From Pseudocercospora fijiensis CIRAD86 (lineage: Eukaryota; Ascomycota; Dothideomycetes; Mycosphaerellales; Mycosphaerellaceae): a DNA stretch of 64,000 nt. Each line of letters starts with the position of its first letter. The first letter of the stretch is position 1. The notes under the pieces were generated by a model. It was not told the DNA's origin and made no database searches. It worked only from the letters and a program-made list of their open reading frames with translations. A program made the translations under genes and the position numbers. Below are positions 11,280 to 22,945 of the stretch, piece by piece. The stretch covers positions 5,651,846 to 5,715,845 of the forward strand of contig NW_006921535.1 in the NCBI RefSeq assembly GCF_000340215.1. The letters are read 5' to 3'.

Positions 11280-14022
11280 TATTAACATTATACTAGCTAT
11301 TATACGCACCTGTCTCGTAGGTAACTCGCATAGTACTAATTATAAGTCTAAGGTTATACTAGATCTAGGAAATTTAGTTAGTGCACTTATTAACTATCGC
11401 CTAGCTAAGTAATTAGACCTTCGACAATTGCCTAGGACTAATATACCGATCCTTGCTTAGTTTAATAACGCTCGGCACTTAACCTATAGAGCTTACTATA
11501 TTTATATAGCTCTAAGAGACGACCTCGGCAATAAGCGCCTACTAGACTTTACTACCTATATAGTAGATATAGACAACCTTCTATCTAATATTGTTATTAG
11601 CAACCCTATTCTTAAGTACTACGCTATAACTATAGACTTAGGCATCTAAAAGTAGCGATTTAGAATCGCTAGGAAAGAGGATATTAAGTATATTAATATT
11701 AGCGAGTGCCCTAATAATATTAGGGTCTTGTTTATTAGCAACCTAATACTAGCCTCCGCCTTAGCTAATCCGACTGCCGACCTGCTCGGCGGTAATAACG
11801 ATAAACCTATGCCCCCTAATAGTATAGATCCTAATTAGCTTGCTCGTATACCTTAGCCTATTCGAGAAACCTATATCGAGGTATTTAAATACTACCTAGC
11901 ATCGACATTGCCTATGTTTAAAGAGACGGATTATAAGATTAATATTATAGAGGGCAAAGAGGTTCCTTTTAGACTACTCTATAACCTTAGTAAGCGTAAA
12001 CTTGCTGTATTACGTAAATATCTAGATAAGAACCTAGCTAATAGTCGAATTTAGTATAGCAACAGCCCTGCTAGTATACTAATCCTATTTGTTCTAAAGA
12101 AGGATAGTAGCCTACGCCTATATATTAATTATCGTAGACTTAATGCTATTACTATTAAAGACCGTTATCTACTTCCGCTTATTAACGAGACCCTCGACCG
12201 CCTATCTAGCGCCTACTTCTATACTATATTAGATATTAAGGATGCCTACTATCGCATTCGCATTCGTAAGGGCGATAAATAGAAAACAGCCTTCCGTACT
12301 CGATATAGCTATTTCGAGTATTTAGTTATACTATTTAGCCTAGCTAATGCCTCTGCAATATTCTAGTCCTATATTAATCGTACCCTCTCGGGCCTACTAG
12401 ACTACCTCTATATAGTTTACCTAGACGATATCCTAGTTTATACTTATTTACCTAATATTGCGGAGCACTAGGCTATAGTCTATAAGGTACTCGACCGCCT
12501 AAGGACTTATAGCCTATATTACAAGCCTTCTAAATACACCTTCGCTACTAAGGAGGTAGCCTTCCTTAGCTTTATCGTATTAGCTAATAGTGTTAAGGCT
12601 AATCCTAATCGGATTAAAACAATTACTAAATAGCTAACCCCTACTAGTATTAAAGAGCTCTAATTATTCCTCGGCTTCGCTAACTTCTACCGCCGCTTTA
12701 TTAAGGGCTATTCGAGGCATGTATCACTATTAACTAAGCTTACTAAGACTAAGGCAAACCCTTCTAGAGAGTTTAAATAGACTAACAAAACACAAGCCGC
12801 GTTTAACGGCCTAAAGCAACGCTTTACTAAAGTCCCCTTATTGCACTATTTCGTACTAAGTAAGCAGATTTAAATTGAGACTAACGCTTTATAGTTCGCT
12901 ATATTAGCTATTATATTATAGCAATTAGATGCTAACAATTACTAGCACCTAATTACCTTCTTTTTACGAAAGATAATCGATATAGAGCGTCGATACGAGA
13001 CCTATAAGTAAGAGCTCTTAGTAATCGTAGAAGCCTTTAAGCATTAGCGCTACTATCTTAATAGTGCTTAGCACACAATTTAGGTCTATACAGACTATAA
13101 CAACCTACGTAGTATTACTAAGGTTATAAGGGTTATAGGTCGATAGGCTAGATAGGCCGTCTACCTCGCTAGGTTTGATTTTAATATATTATATCGGCTA
13201 GGCGTAAGTAACCCTACCGATAGCCTATCGAGGCGACCTAATTACGATAGCGAGACTTAGTATATTAATTTATTGTTTCTAACCCTATAGTATAAGATTG
13301 CTATAGCCCGTATTATTAATAAGCAAGCGTAGGATAAGCGGACTTCCGGACCCCGCGGCGGTAATAAATACTATAGCGGAGTTATCGTTCTTCTAGTACG
13401 CGTTAGAAAGGACGTAGATCGCTCGAGCGATAATAACTCGATTAAAGACATTGCTATCTATAGTAATAGCCTATATAGCGACAGTACTATAGAAGAGGTT
13501 ATAGTAGTTCTAGCTGCTAGTACTATTAGATATATATAATACGTACCTCGTTCGATAGCAAGGTTGCTATTAAATAACCTTATAATTAGGGATAGTTAAT
13601 TGTTTATAGATAAGCTATTACGTACTTAGTAGAGGGACGCCTTTGCTGTCGAGCGTATTAATAGGCTTGTAAGTAGACGGGCGACTCGATCTAGTAAGAG
13701 TAATAATTAGTCGATCGACGACAAAGGTTACTTAAAGTTTAAGGGTAGATACTATATCCCCGCTAAACAATCGATTAGATAAGAGCTTTTAAAGAGGCAC
13801 TATAATAGTAAGCTCGCTAGTTACTATAGCATAGAGAGGTTACACGAGTTACTATCGCGTATATACTACTAGCTAAATAGTAAGCGGTATATAAAGGAGT
13901 ATATATAGACCTATATAGTATACTAGCGAGTTAAAGCACCGAAGCACTTGCTATTCGGCGAGTTGTCTTCGCTTCCTATTCTAAAGAAGCTATTTACCGA
14001 GCTTACGATAGACTTTATTATA
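11280..14022 (+). pseudogene. Pol remnant of second Gypsy element, 5' part: protease, RT, RNase H, integrase N-terminus
   Basis: Frame mod 3 = 1. A protease-like DLG motif lies at 11,362, RT runs from about 12,060 with the catalytic YLDDILVY at 12,418-12,441, then the FYRRFI-type thumb motif, RNase H, an integrase zinc-binding region, and the start of the integrase core (TIDFI...) at about 14,005-14,022. The frame is then cut at a TA by the inserted transposon and continues at 17,608. Stops are TAG/TAA of RIP type. Confidence 0.85.
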
Positions 14023-14057
14023 TTCTTACTGTTAAAAACCCTAAGCTTTTAAGCCGC
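14023..14057 (+). repeat. Left terminal inverted repeat, 35 bp
   Basis: Perfect reverse complement of 17,573-17,607; preceded by TA target duplication. Confidence 0.95.
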
Positions 14058-14239
14058 ACTACCTTAGCTTTACCTTCTATACTAATTTAGTAGCAAACCG
14101 AGCAATCGCTGTCGCTGTATCTAGTCTATAGTTCCAATAATTAGTGTTATTACTCGTTGTTGTTATTTCTGTCGATCTATCGAGTTTCTACTACCTCCTA
14201 TCGTTGCCGCCGTCGCAATACCTCGCCGTCGCTTCCGCC

Positions 14240-15305
14240 GCGTACCTAAATTCGAGCCTTCTAAATAGCGCCGCTTAGCGACCAAGATAGGGCCATTATT
14301 AGACAGCTATTAGTTAATAGTATAACGGCAAAGGATATATAGTTGTCGTAGCGCATAGAGTATACTACTAGATCGTTTTCGGCTATTAAACGGTGCAGTA
14401 CGAATATAAAGAGGTATAGTTCAGTATATAGACAAGGAAAACTAGGCCGGCCGAAGAAGGTACTGCTACATATAAGGGACTTTATAATAGATATCCTTAC
14501 CGCTAAAGGCACGACTTAGATAGATAAGATACAAGACTAGTTAGTGCTCGAATTCGGTGTCTTCCTTAGCCTCTCGACTATAGAGCGCTATATTAAAAGC
14601 AAGGACTTCACTTATAAGGTTGCTTAGAGACAGGCCTCTTAGCGCTCTAAAGAAGCCGAGTTAGCATACCTAATTAATATATTACACTAGACAAGCGAAC
14701 AGATTGTCTTTGTAGATAAGACATATGCTAGTAAGAAGTCGGCTATTCGAAGGCCGCGGAAGGCGTAGATAGGCACCTAAAGGCTTCCCTTATATTAGCA
14801 AAGGTTACTTCTACCGACTATAGCGATATAGTGTCCTTCCGGCCTATATAATAGACGGCTGGCTTCTAGGAGCGACTCTTATTAAGCAAGACAGTATTAA
14901 TAGTAAGGCATTCTTATTATAGCTTTAAGAGAAGGTGTTACCGCTCTATAGTCTATTTCTAGGTCTACGGTCTGTTATTATTATAGACAATTGCTTAACC
15001 TATAGTCGAACAGCCGTCCGCAATCTATACCGTCTATACGGTGTAATTGCTAACTTCTTGCCGCTATATTCGCTACACCTCAACCTAATTAAGCCATTAT
15101 TTAGACTATTTAAACACTAGATAAAGAGACACTAGGATATAATGCCTAAATATAGCCGGACGGACGACTAGCAATCTCAATTCGAGCGTTATCTATAGCT
15201 AGCAATCGATAGTTAGGATAAAGGTGTAGACTATAGCAAGCTATTCCGCCGAGCTAGTATAACGATATAATAGTATAGCAAGTCGGCTTTGTATATCCAC
15301 TTCTA
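14240..15305 (+). pseudogene. Tc1/IS630-type DDE transposase remnant
   Basis: The plus-strand protein-like sequence shows an N-terminal DNA-binding region (helix-turn-helix-like, about 14,500-14,650), then FVDKTYAS (first catalytic Asp, at about 14,710), a one-base frame change near 14,830, VLPAY..DGW, then SVIIIDNCLTYS (second Asp, at about 14,960-14,990) and a degenerate LPLYSLHLNLIKPLF that corresponds to the usual LPPYSPxLNPIE motif with the third acidic residue changed to Lys. Motif order matches the DDE_3 family of Tc1/IS630 transposases. Stops are RIP-type; non-functional. Confidence 0.8.
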
Positions 15306-15779
15306 ACGGTTAGAACATAGCTTTTGTATACACAAATAAAAGCGCTTAATCGGCGCTATAATAGCATATAAAAATCCTATATATCCGATAAGGCGTCGTT
15401 AAGTAGTGTCGCCTCGAAGGTAGTAGGTATCATTCTACAACTAGTGCTAAGCCTCCGCTTTCCGTACCCCGTATTTAGCTTGCTACGAAAGCCGACCCTA
15501 TATACTTTAAACGACTACAACTTAGCGTATAGAGCACGTATCGATATGCGGATTTTTGCCTGAATAATTTAAAGACGTATACAATATATTAGGAAATGTA
15601 TCTTATATACCCGTGCCTTTTATATCGTATAGTGTTGAGATAAATGCGAAAAAAGCTAAGGGATTTAGGGTCTAAGTACGGGGTCTTAGCGGCAAGACTA
15701 AGAGAACTCGGATACTAAAACGCATATAGTATATACTATATAGACGATATATAGAAAAACTGAATAGACAGAATCTAAG

Positions 15780-17560
15780 CAAAGCATATAGACTAACTTA
15801 TCCGTGAATTTCGTAGGCATCCGTTACGTAGTAGTAGTATTGTATTGTAACTATAAAGCCGACCTCCTCGGCTTGCTACTTAGTTAGCTTTCCGCCTTAT
15901 ATTTTATACTATTAGGTAGACTCGACATGTCTTTAGGTATGCGCTTAGCCCTCCAATGCCTTAAGAACCTATCTACTTCACTCTTAATCCGGAAGAAGGC
16001 ACTATTAGAAGGCACTTCCTTCTATAGGTCGGCTAGCTTTTCCTTATCCTTAATTATATCTAAGCTCTAGTCCTTTAAAGCTATCTAATCTTGCCCTACT
16101 TTAATGCTTATAGCAAGCAATAGAAAGCGCTTCCGAAGCTAGCGGTAGTAGATAATAAGTATACCTGTATCTGTCTCATCGTCTATAATAGGCGGACTTA
16201 ACCGTAGAGCGCTTAGTTAAGGTTAAATCTAAGCTTGCGGAGCGATAGGTAGTTGCTAATAATAGTATAGCGGCGGCGGCGGTAGATATAACTATAGAAT
16301 AGGCTATAGTTAAGGCGCTCTATAATAATAGTATTACTATTAGACTAGCGGCTTAGGCTTCTTGCCTCTGCTAGCAGCCCTGCCTTAGTTATTCTTATTA
16401 GGGTGTTTAAGCCTATAGCACCGCATTATCTCTTCGATAACCTTCTTATTTAGTGCCTTAACCGAGCACTTATCGTTAAGAGACATCTGATCCCTCTAGA
16501 AGGTTAGTATTGCAGCCGTTAGCTTATAGTGTCGACCTATAAGCTTATAATAGCCTACAACGTTGGCCTGCCTTCTAAGGGTATACTATAGATCGATATA
16601 AGCGTATACTTTGCGAATAGCTTTATACTGTTAAAGCCGGCTATTAGTGTCTTCTATAGTAAGCTAATTAGAGTCCTTCTTCTTCTTCTTCTACTTAGCT
16701 TTAGCCTCTTTCTATAGGTTAACTAGTAGACTCGATAGTAGGTCTATAGGATTAGAAGATAGGGTGTTAGGCTATAAAGACTAGTAGACAACCGCTTTCT
16801 CGTCGTTCTTAGGGCTAAGTTTAGCAAAGGGTGTATCGGCTCTATAAGACTAGTATTCGGTTACAACTACCTAAATAGTAAGAGGGCTTATTAATCGGAA
16901 GAACTTAATAATGCTATTACTACGACCTATCTATTCAAGCTACCCTCTAGTTATTTAGAAGCTCTTGCTTTTACGCTTTCTATTCTTTGTAAGTAGTACC
17001 TGTACCTTACAATCGCGGCGGATTAAGAAGTGCTAGAAACCCCTAATATTAGCATAGGCTTCTATATTAATAGCGGCTCGGTCAATTAGCCTCTTTAGCT
17101 TCGTAGTACTACCTTCTATAAGGGTATAGTCTTTACTAAGGTCCTCGCGGTTGAAGTAGACCTATAGCTCTAACTAAGTAATATCCGGCTCTAGCTTAAT
17201 AAACATAGACCTCGCTAATCTCGCTAGTATTAGCTTCTTCGTTAACCTTGCAATAGGCGTAGCTTTATTAGAAGAGATAGAAGCCTTCTTAGTCGGCTTC
17301 TTAACCCTCGTACTAACCTTCGTAACCGTAACTTCTTATTCTTCTACTAGCGCAGGCTCTTCTGCTAGCGCAGGCTCTTCTACTAGCGTAGGCTCTTCTA
17401 CTAGCGTAGGCTCTTCTACTAGCGTAGGCTCTTCTACTAGCGTAGGCTCTTCTACTAGCGTAGGCTCTTCTGCTAGCGTAGGCTCTTCTACTAGCAAAGT
17501 ATCGTTTATTAGTAAGCTAATATTACTTTGCTAAGTCTCAGCGATCTCGATAGAGGTAGC
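15780..17560 (-). pseudogene. Unidentified passenger reading frame inside the Tc1-type transposon
   Basis: Reverse-strand translation from about 17,560 is protein-like for roughly 590 codons with TAG/TAA interruptions of RIP type. It begins with an acidic segment, then eight Glu-Glu-Pro-x-Leu-x repeats (17,347-17,496), a Lys/Thr-rich basic stretch, and a long mixed region with Lys/Arg clusters (about 16,680 and 16,360) and a charged C-terminal part. No transposase motif is seen, and it faces the transposase convergently. It may be a second transposon protein or a captured host gene. The family is not recognised. Confidence 0.5.
17347..17496 (-). repeat. 18-bp tandem repeat encoding EEPxLx units
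   Basis: Copies start at 17,347 and every 18 bp to 17,491 (eight full units and a partial). On the minus strand each unit encodes Glu-Glu-Pro-(Thr/Ala)-Leu-(Val/Ala); Thr and Val variants fit RIP-type change of Ala codons only in part, so some diversity may predate RIP. Confidence 0.85.
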
Positions 17561-17572
17561 ATCCGCTGCCCC

Positions 17573-17607
17573 GCGGCTTAAAAGCTTAGGGTTTTTAACA
17601 GTAAGAA
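17573..17607 (-). repeat. Right terminal inverted repeat, 35 bp
   Basis: Perfect inverse of 14,023-14,057; followed by TA target duplication at 17,608-17,609. Confidence 0.95.
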
Positions 17608-18731
17608 TAGGCCTTCCGCCTACTAAGCGTAGGGGCAGTAAGGACGTATATAATACTATCCTTATTATAGTAGATCGATTTACTAAAGGCGCTCGATATA
17701 TCCTAGCGCGGAAAGACTAGACTACTATTAATATAGTAGAGGCGCTATAGAATAATATCTTCTATATCTATTAGGGAACCCCTAAGGGGATCGTATCCGA
17801 TTATAGATCGATACTAATATCGCACGATTAGAGCGAAATATACCTACAGCTAAGACTAAAGCATCGGCTATTAACAGCCTTCTATCTATAGACTAACGGT
17901 TAAACAGAGAGGTAGAATGCTACCCTATAGTAGTACCTACGTAGCTATATTAATAAGAACCCTAACGACTAGGTTAACCTCCTATAACCTATAGAATTCG
18001 TATACAATAATAGCGTATACTTATTAACTAAAGTTTTACTATATATAGCTATAATAGGCTAGAACGCTGCCTTACTATAAGACCTACTACCGCTCGAGGC
18101 TAAGCGTAAGGAAAGGGAAGCGCGTTAAGTACTAGAGACACTAGCGGCAATAGAACGTATCTAGAAGATGCGAGAAATCTATACTAAGATAGCTAAGAAG
18201 CTAATAAAGGCTTAAGAATATTAAAAGGTCTACTATAATAAGCGCTATACGCTAATAACCTTTAACTAAGGCGATATAGTTATACTTAGTATAAAGAACC
18301 TCCGTATCCGTAAACACCTATTATCTAATAGCAAAAGAAGACCTAAGCTCGTACTAAGATATATTAGTCTATTCCGCATCCGAGAAGTTAAAGGCTCCTC
18401 TATATAGGCCTATTAGTTATAGCTTCCTCCTTATTATACTATCTATAACACCTTCTATATATCCCTTCTTAAACTATACTACTAGCGCGAAGGCGATAAA
18501 GCGCCTGCTAAGTTAGAAGAAGTCTTAGCTAATAGTAAAGGACTATAGTCTATAGAGCGTATACTAAAGCATCGGACTAGGCAAGGCAAGAAGGAGTACC
18601 TATTAAGATAGCAAGGCTATTCGCCTAAATAGGACTCGTAGGAAGCCGAAGGTTCCTTTAAGGATATAACTAAGCTATTAGACGAGTATTAGACTAGTAT
18701 AAAGAACAAGAAGAAGGCTAAGAGCTTATAA
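17608..18731 (+). pseudogene. Pol remnant of second Gypsy element, 3' part: integrase core and chromodomain
   Basis: Continues the integrase immediately after the transposon with GLPPTKRRG. It contains the core acidic positions (VDR; SDYRS) with many RIP stops, a basic C-terminal domain, and a chromodomain at about 18,549-18,690 (SIERILKHRTRQGKKEYLLR with Trp codons now TAG). It terminates with TAA at 18,729. Together with the 5' part it forms one pol frame once the transposon is removed. Confidence 0.85.
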
Positions 18732-20064
18732 TGTCGCTAACGCTACTAGAGAAGGCCTAGGACTAATGCTACCCCTAGGGTATTATTCGCTAACTAATTA
18801 GAAGCTAGCATACCCGGACAATAAGACTATACTATAATAGTAAATACGCACCGAATGTTAATAAGCGCGCTACGACGCGTTAACTAATCGTATACTCTTT
18901 TAAGGGCTCTACCTCTTTACTAATGCGCCCTATAAGGCCCTTCCCTAGGTATTTAGGTCCCCCTCTTATTCCTTTATTCCCTCGAGGCCTAGGCAATCGA
19001 CGAGGGTACGCGTACGAGCGAATAATAATAGTAATAATAACGGCGTCGCGCTACGAGCTAGCGGTATATCGGAAATCGACGTAGTCGTATTAGTAACGGT
19101 GTTACTAGGTTATTGTTAGTTAAAGAAGGAAATTAGAAGCAAGGTGAAGTTAGCGCTAAGACGGCTAAAGCCGCTATTATTAATATTACTTGCTATTATT
19201 ACTACGCCTATAGGAACAACCTTACCTATACTATATACCTAAGGCCGGAACGCACTGTACTAACTAGGTTAAAAGAAGCCGTTCGAAGGGTTTAAGGCTT
19301 AAAAGATTAAGCGACTAATAGACTAACTAAGGGCAAAAATATAGAGCTAAGCTAGCTAGGGTCGATCTTGTAAATAATAGGTTACTCCTCGATCTTTCCG
19401 ACCCTTTAAGTAAAGCGAACCTTAACTACTACACTTATAATAGCCTTTATTTATAGAAACTAGACGAACTGTGTTTTTAAAAAGATAAGATTAATTAACA
19501 CTTAAAGGCTGCTAAACCTAACTAATTAGGGCTAGCGAAACTACGATAGTAAATAATAGCCCTCGTAATAATAAGAATAATCCCTCGGAGCGGATATTTC
19601 TAGGTCTTTTAGAGTAGACGCAAAGAACTCGAACGATATTACTTAGAACGGAGGCAGTACTACAATACCTCGTACGCCTACCTATTATAGTAGGGAAGAC
19701 GCGCTCGTATTGTAATTAGTCGATAGTCCTTAATTCTTTTAGATATATATTACTTTATTATATATAAGGATAGCGCAGTTAGAGTTGGGCGTTGTATTAT
19801 ATTAGAGGTAAGGTTTAATATAGTTATATAATCGGTAGTTGCGCGTTTAATTTAGCGCGGACTAAGCAGCTTATTAGCCTACTAAGTTAGCGGCGATAGA
19901 GGCTAAGATTAGAATAAAAACCGGCTACAAGGGCGCGGCCTTTAGAAGGGAAGCGTATATTAGGACTAAAGAGGTTATACGTAATTGGTATATAACTAGG
20001 CTCGAGTAAAGCTAGGGTCTTAATGCCTTAAGTAGGGCTTAGCGCTTAGTAATAGGCTAACTCG
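18732..20064. other. RIP-mutated DNA without a recognisable frame
   Basis: Same TpA-rich, CpA-poor composition as its surroundings. It should contain the 3' untranslated part and LTR of the second Gypsy element, but apart from the 91-bp repeat at its right end nothing matches the left LTR, so other insertions or decay are likely. No coding signal seen. Confidence 0.5.
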
Positions 20065-20155
20065 CCCGCCTTCCTCCCTCTTCTCTTAGATTCTTATCGA
20101 ATACTACCTATACCTACTACTACCCTATCTACCTGCTAATATACCCTTCTTATAT
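20065..20155 (+). repeat. 91-bp direct repeat, right copy (putative LTR 3' part)
   Basis: Pairs with 9,545-9,635 and marks the probable right end of the second Gypsy element. Confidence 0.7.
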
Positions 20156-21865
20156 TAAATTTATAAATTTAAGGAAAAAGGGAGGGATAGGAAGGGATAG
20201 ATTAGGAGATATGAGATATAGACTTGTCTTTAGGTAAGATTTAAGCTTCGCTTCGACTCTATTTTAAAGAAAAGACTACGCCTATAGTAAGGTTTAGTTT
20301 TATTTTATTCTATAATTTTTTTTTATTTATTTTAGAAAGAAAGTATCGAAATGAGATATAGACGCTAGTTAGTTTCGATAATTACATCTATACTTTCTAG
20401 TAGATTAGCGATAAAATACTTTTCGGATTAGATTATTATAATAAAGAATTTCGTAGAACAAGGGGTTATCGTAAGGTAGGTTTATAGAAATTAGAGAGGA
20501 GAGAAAAGGATATCTTAGAGTTATAGGTTATAAGGAGGGTTAGATCGTTTACTCCGAGTCTACTCTACTTTAGAGTAGATACTAGGTATTTATAGAGGGT
20601 TTAGGATATAGGTAGGGAAGAGGAAGTCTTTATAGTAATAGATCGTAAGTCTAGTAACTTAATTACTAGTACTTCTATAGGTTTAGGAGTCTAGGAGTTT
20701 AATATATAGTTTAGGTAGCTATATAGAAGAATAAGAATAGGGTAGAGATTATTAAGAATAAGAACAACTACTAGATAAGGTAGGATTTACAAGAGAGAGA
20801 TATAGAAGGAGAAGGATAGTATATAGAAGAATAGGGATAGAGATTATTATTAACCGTCGGATAGGATAGGATAGTATTCGTAAGGAAGCTATATAGAAAG
20901 AAAGGAATAGAGATTATTATAAACGACGGGATACTAGGTACTAACGAGAATAAGTAAGATAGTATTTCTAAATAGTACTATTAGGATATCGTTAGGAGTA
21001 AGGGTATATAGGACGAGTATTAGGTTATATAGTAATATAATAGCCTCCGATCTATTCGTATATAAGAATAATCTTAGAGAATTATAGAAAGAAGAGAGCG
21101 TAGATTCTAATTTTATTCCTATCGATAGGGGTAAGCGACGTAGCTACTCTAGGTATATACGACGTAGCCCTTATTAATACGGCGACGTAGCCCGCTAGCG
21201 GTCCGCTATTAGACCCTAGTTAGTTAGTAAAAGCTCGGCTCGTCGTAATCCCTATCGTAGTAGACTAACGCTATTAGTCTACTACTAAGATTCTTATAAG
21301 TACGACTACGATTTTAGTTCTCTAGTATTTATTATAATATATTATTTATTATTATTTATTTGCTATATATATACCTAGCGGTATACGTAACTTTTAAAGG
21401 CAATCGATCGAGTATAGCTTCCTAAATAAGTATCGACTCTACTCTAAAGTTAAGACTATACTATTTACTTCTATTCGTAGTACTATTTAGAGAGTTAGGT
21501 TTTAGAAGTATCGCTTATTATAGGTTAGCTAGATTGTATCTAAATCTATCGGTAGTATTATAAATTTATATATACTCCTAGAAGTAGTTAGAAGTTCGAT
21601 ATAAATTACTATACTTCTTAACTACTTCTCTTTAATACTAGTTATAGTAAATAAGATTGTAAGTTACCTCTAATTTAGATAGATATTAAGTAGTTATATA
21701 TACGTCTAGAGACTATAAGACTACTATAGGAAGTAATATACTACTACTTCTCCTCGAAACTTTAATCTAACTCTCCTACTAGTCTTCGGATATAGAGTCG
21801 AAGTTAGAGAAGCAGACTAGGACGTTTATAACTTCTAGTAAACAATTCTAACTCTCCTATCTAGA
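20156..21865. other. Purine-biased RIP-mutated spacer with internal repeats; right edge of the RIP block
   Basis: Rich in GATA/TAGA words, no reading frame. Three related copies of an about 40-bp motif (ATATAGAAGAATAGGG then AGAGATTATTA) lie at 20,717-20,754, 20,819-20,860 and 20,887-20,930. An imperfect inverted repeat (arms 21,579-21,595 and 21,611-21,629) could form a hairpin. CpA/TpG become normal again at about 21,865. Confidence 0.55.
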
Positions 21866-22945
21866 TCAAATCCGTCGTGCAATAAAGTGCTAACTAAATG
21901 CAACATTCCCTTCCGAAAAGAAAGGTAGTCGCGAGCTCGCCGTCGTGCGTAGAACACCGGTTGGCATAAGAATTACCTGAATTCCGAAAGACATTTTTGC
22001 TGCCCTAAAGAAATTGAGATTGTCACGATCCATACCTGCAGGTCTAGATATTGTCTTCAGCCTGGTGCACTGCCATTAGACCTGCAGTTAGATTCTGCAA
22101 TACCTACAGGACGTCCATGATTTCTGACAGATCTGGAAATCACGAACACGTCGTATGGGTCTCGACTCTTCAGCTCTTCTTCGACAGATTCTGATGCCGA
22201 GGACTAATGAGGTGATGATGGCCTCCTCCGCAAAATCGGGGACGAGACTGAAGTGAATGGCGCCCTTGCCAACGAGATCGGTCTGTAGCATCTGTGAGCG
22301 AGAGTCTGTCGTGGGGGTGTTGGTTAGGGAAGGAAGTTTGCCAATCGGTCATTCCAGGATTGCTTGGAGCGCATCCAGAGGCTGTACGTGCCTTGGACTC
22401 GCTGACATGCCAATCTGCAGTAAGGCGATTACTCTGATTGATCTGGTCTATAAGCTTGGACATGGCGTTCGTTTCCACGAGCAATTCGATCGAATGGTAC
22501 GATATGTCCACATGGAAAGAAGGAACGCTAGTCTGTAGAGCTGTCTCGGTCACAAGTGTTTTCAGCAAGTGCGTTTATACTCAGATCAATGCCTCGCAAA
22601 TCGACCCAGGTAGCTGCTAAGTGTAGCCTGTATACTCAATCGGCGTGCGATTTCAGCTAATTGCAAGATTCCATAACTCGAAGATATTCTTACCGTGGCT
22701 GAAACACTTGAGAACGCCTGCGAGCTTCCGCACACAAGTGTCTCATCTTGTGGAAGAACCATCGTAGTCGAAAAGTCTTATCCATAATGCGAGACACGTC
22801 TCGCCGCTAGACGATCAGCGTTGGTGGTAATTCTTAAGCAGTTCAGGACTCCTTCATAAATGCTTCAGACAGTTTATCGTAAGTTTTTCACAGCTATTCA
22901 AGTCTTACGTCTTCATTTCCGTCATTTCCTCAGTCGTCAGGTACC
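21866..22945. other. Spacer between RIP block and first gene
   Basis: Normal dinucleotide use. Overlapping open stretches on both strands at 22,170-22,568 lack ATG starts and recognisable motifs, and I do not call them. The last ~200 bases should hold the promoter and leader of the SprT-like gene. Confidence 0.4.

Larger units (their letters stand above)
14023..17607 (+). mobile_element. Tc1/mariner-type DNA transposon (3,585 bp) inserted in the Gypsy integrase
   Basis: The ends are perfect 35-bp inverted repeats (14,023-14,057 and 17,573-17,607) starting TTCTTACTGTTAAAAACCC, flanked by a duplicated TA (14,021-14,022 and 17,608-17,609). Removing the element and one TA restores the Gypsy integrase frame exactly. 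The plus strand encodes a Tc1/IS630-type DDE transposase in the left half; a second coding frame runs on the minus strand in the right half. The size is large for Tc1/mariner but fits fungal Ant1-like members. Both ORFs are RIP-degraded, so RIP acted after the insertion. Confidence 0.9.
9310..20155 (+). mobile_element. Second RIP-degraded Ty3/Gypsy chromodomain element, interrupted by a DNA transposon
   Basis: The element reads gag, protease, RT, RNase H and integrase on the plus strand, then is interrupted at 14,021 and resumes at 17,608 with the rest of the integrase and a chromodomain, ending at a TAA at 18,729-18,731. A 91-bp sequence at 9,545-9,635 recurs at 20,065-20,155, consistent with the 3' portions of its two LTRs. 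A TATA-like box is present at about 9,328. A polypurine run at 9,297-9,309 just before the left LTR might instead belong to the preceding element. Outer limits are therefore approximate. The element is older than the transposon inserted in it. Confidence 0.75.

Noticed and set aside
17347..17496. CRISPR-like regular repeat
   Set aside because: Units are contiguous 18-mers without spacers and encode EEPxLx; a coding minisatellite in a eukaryote.
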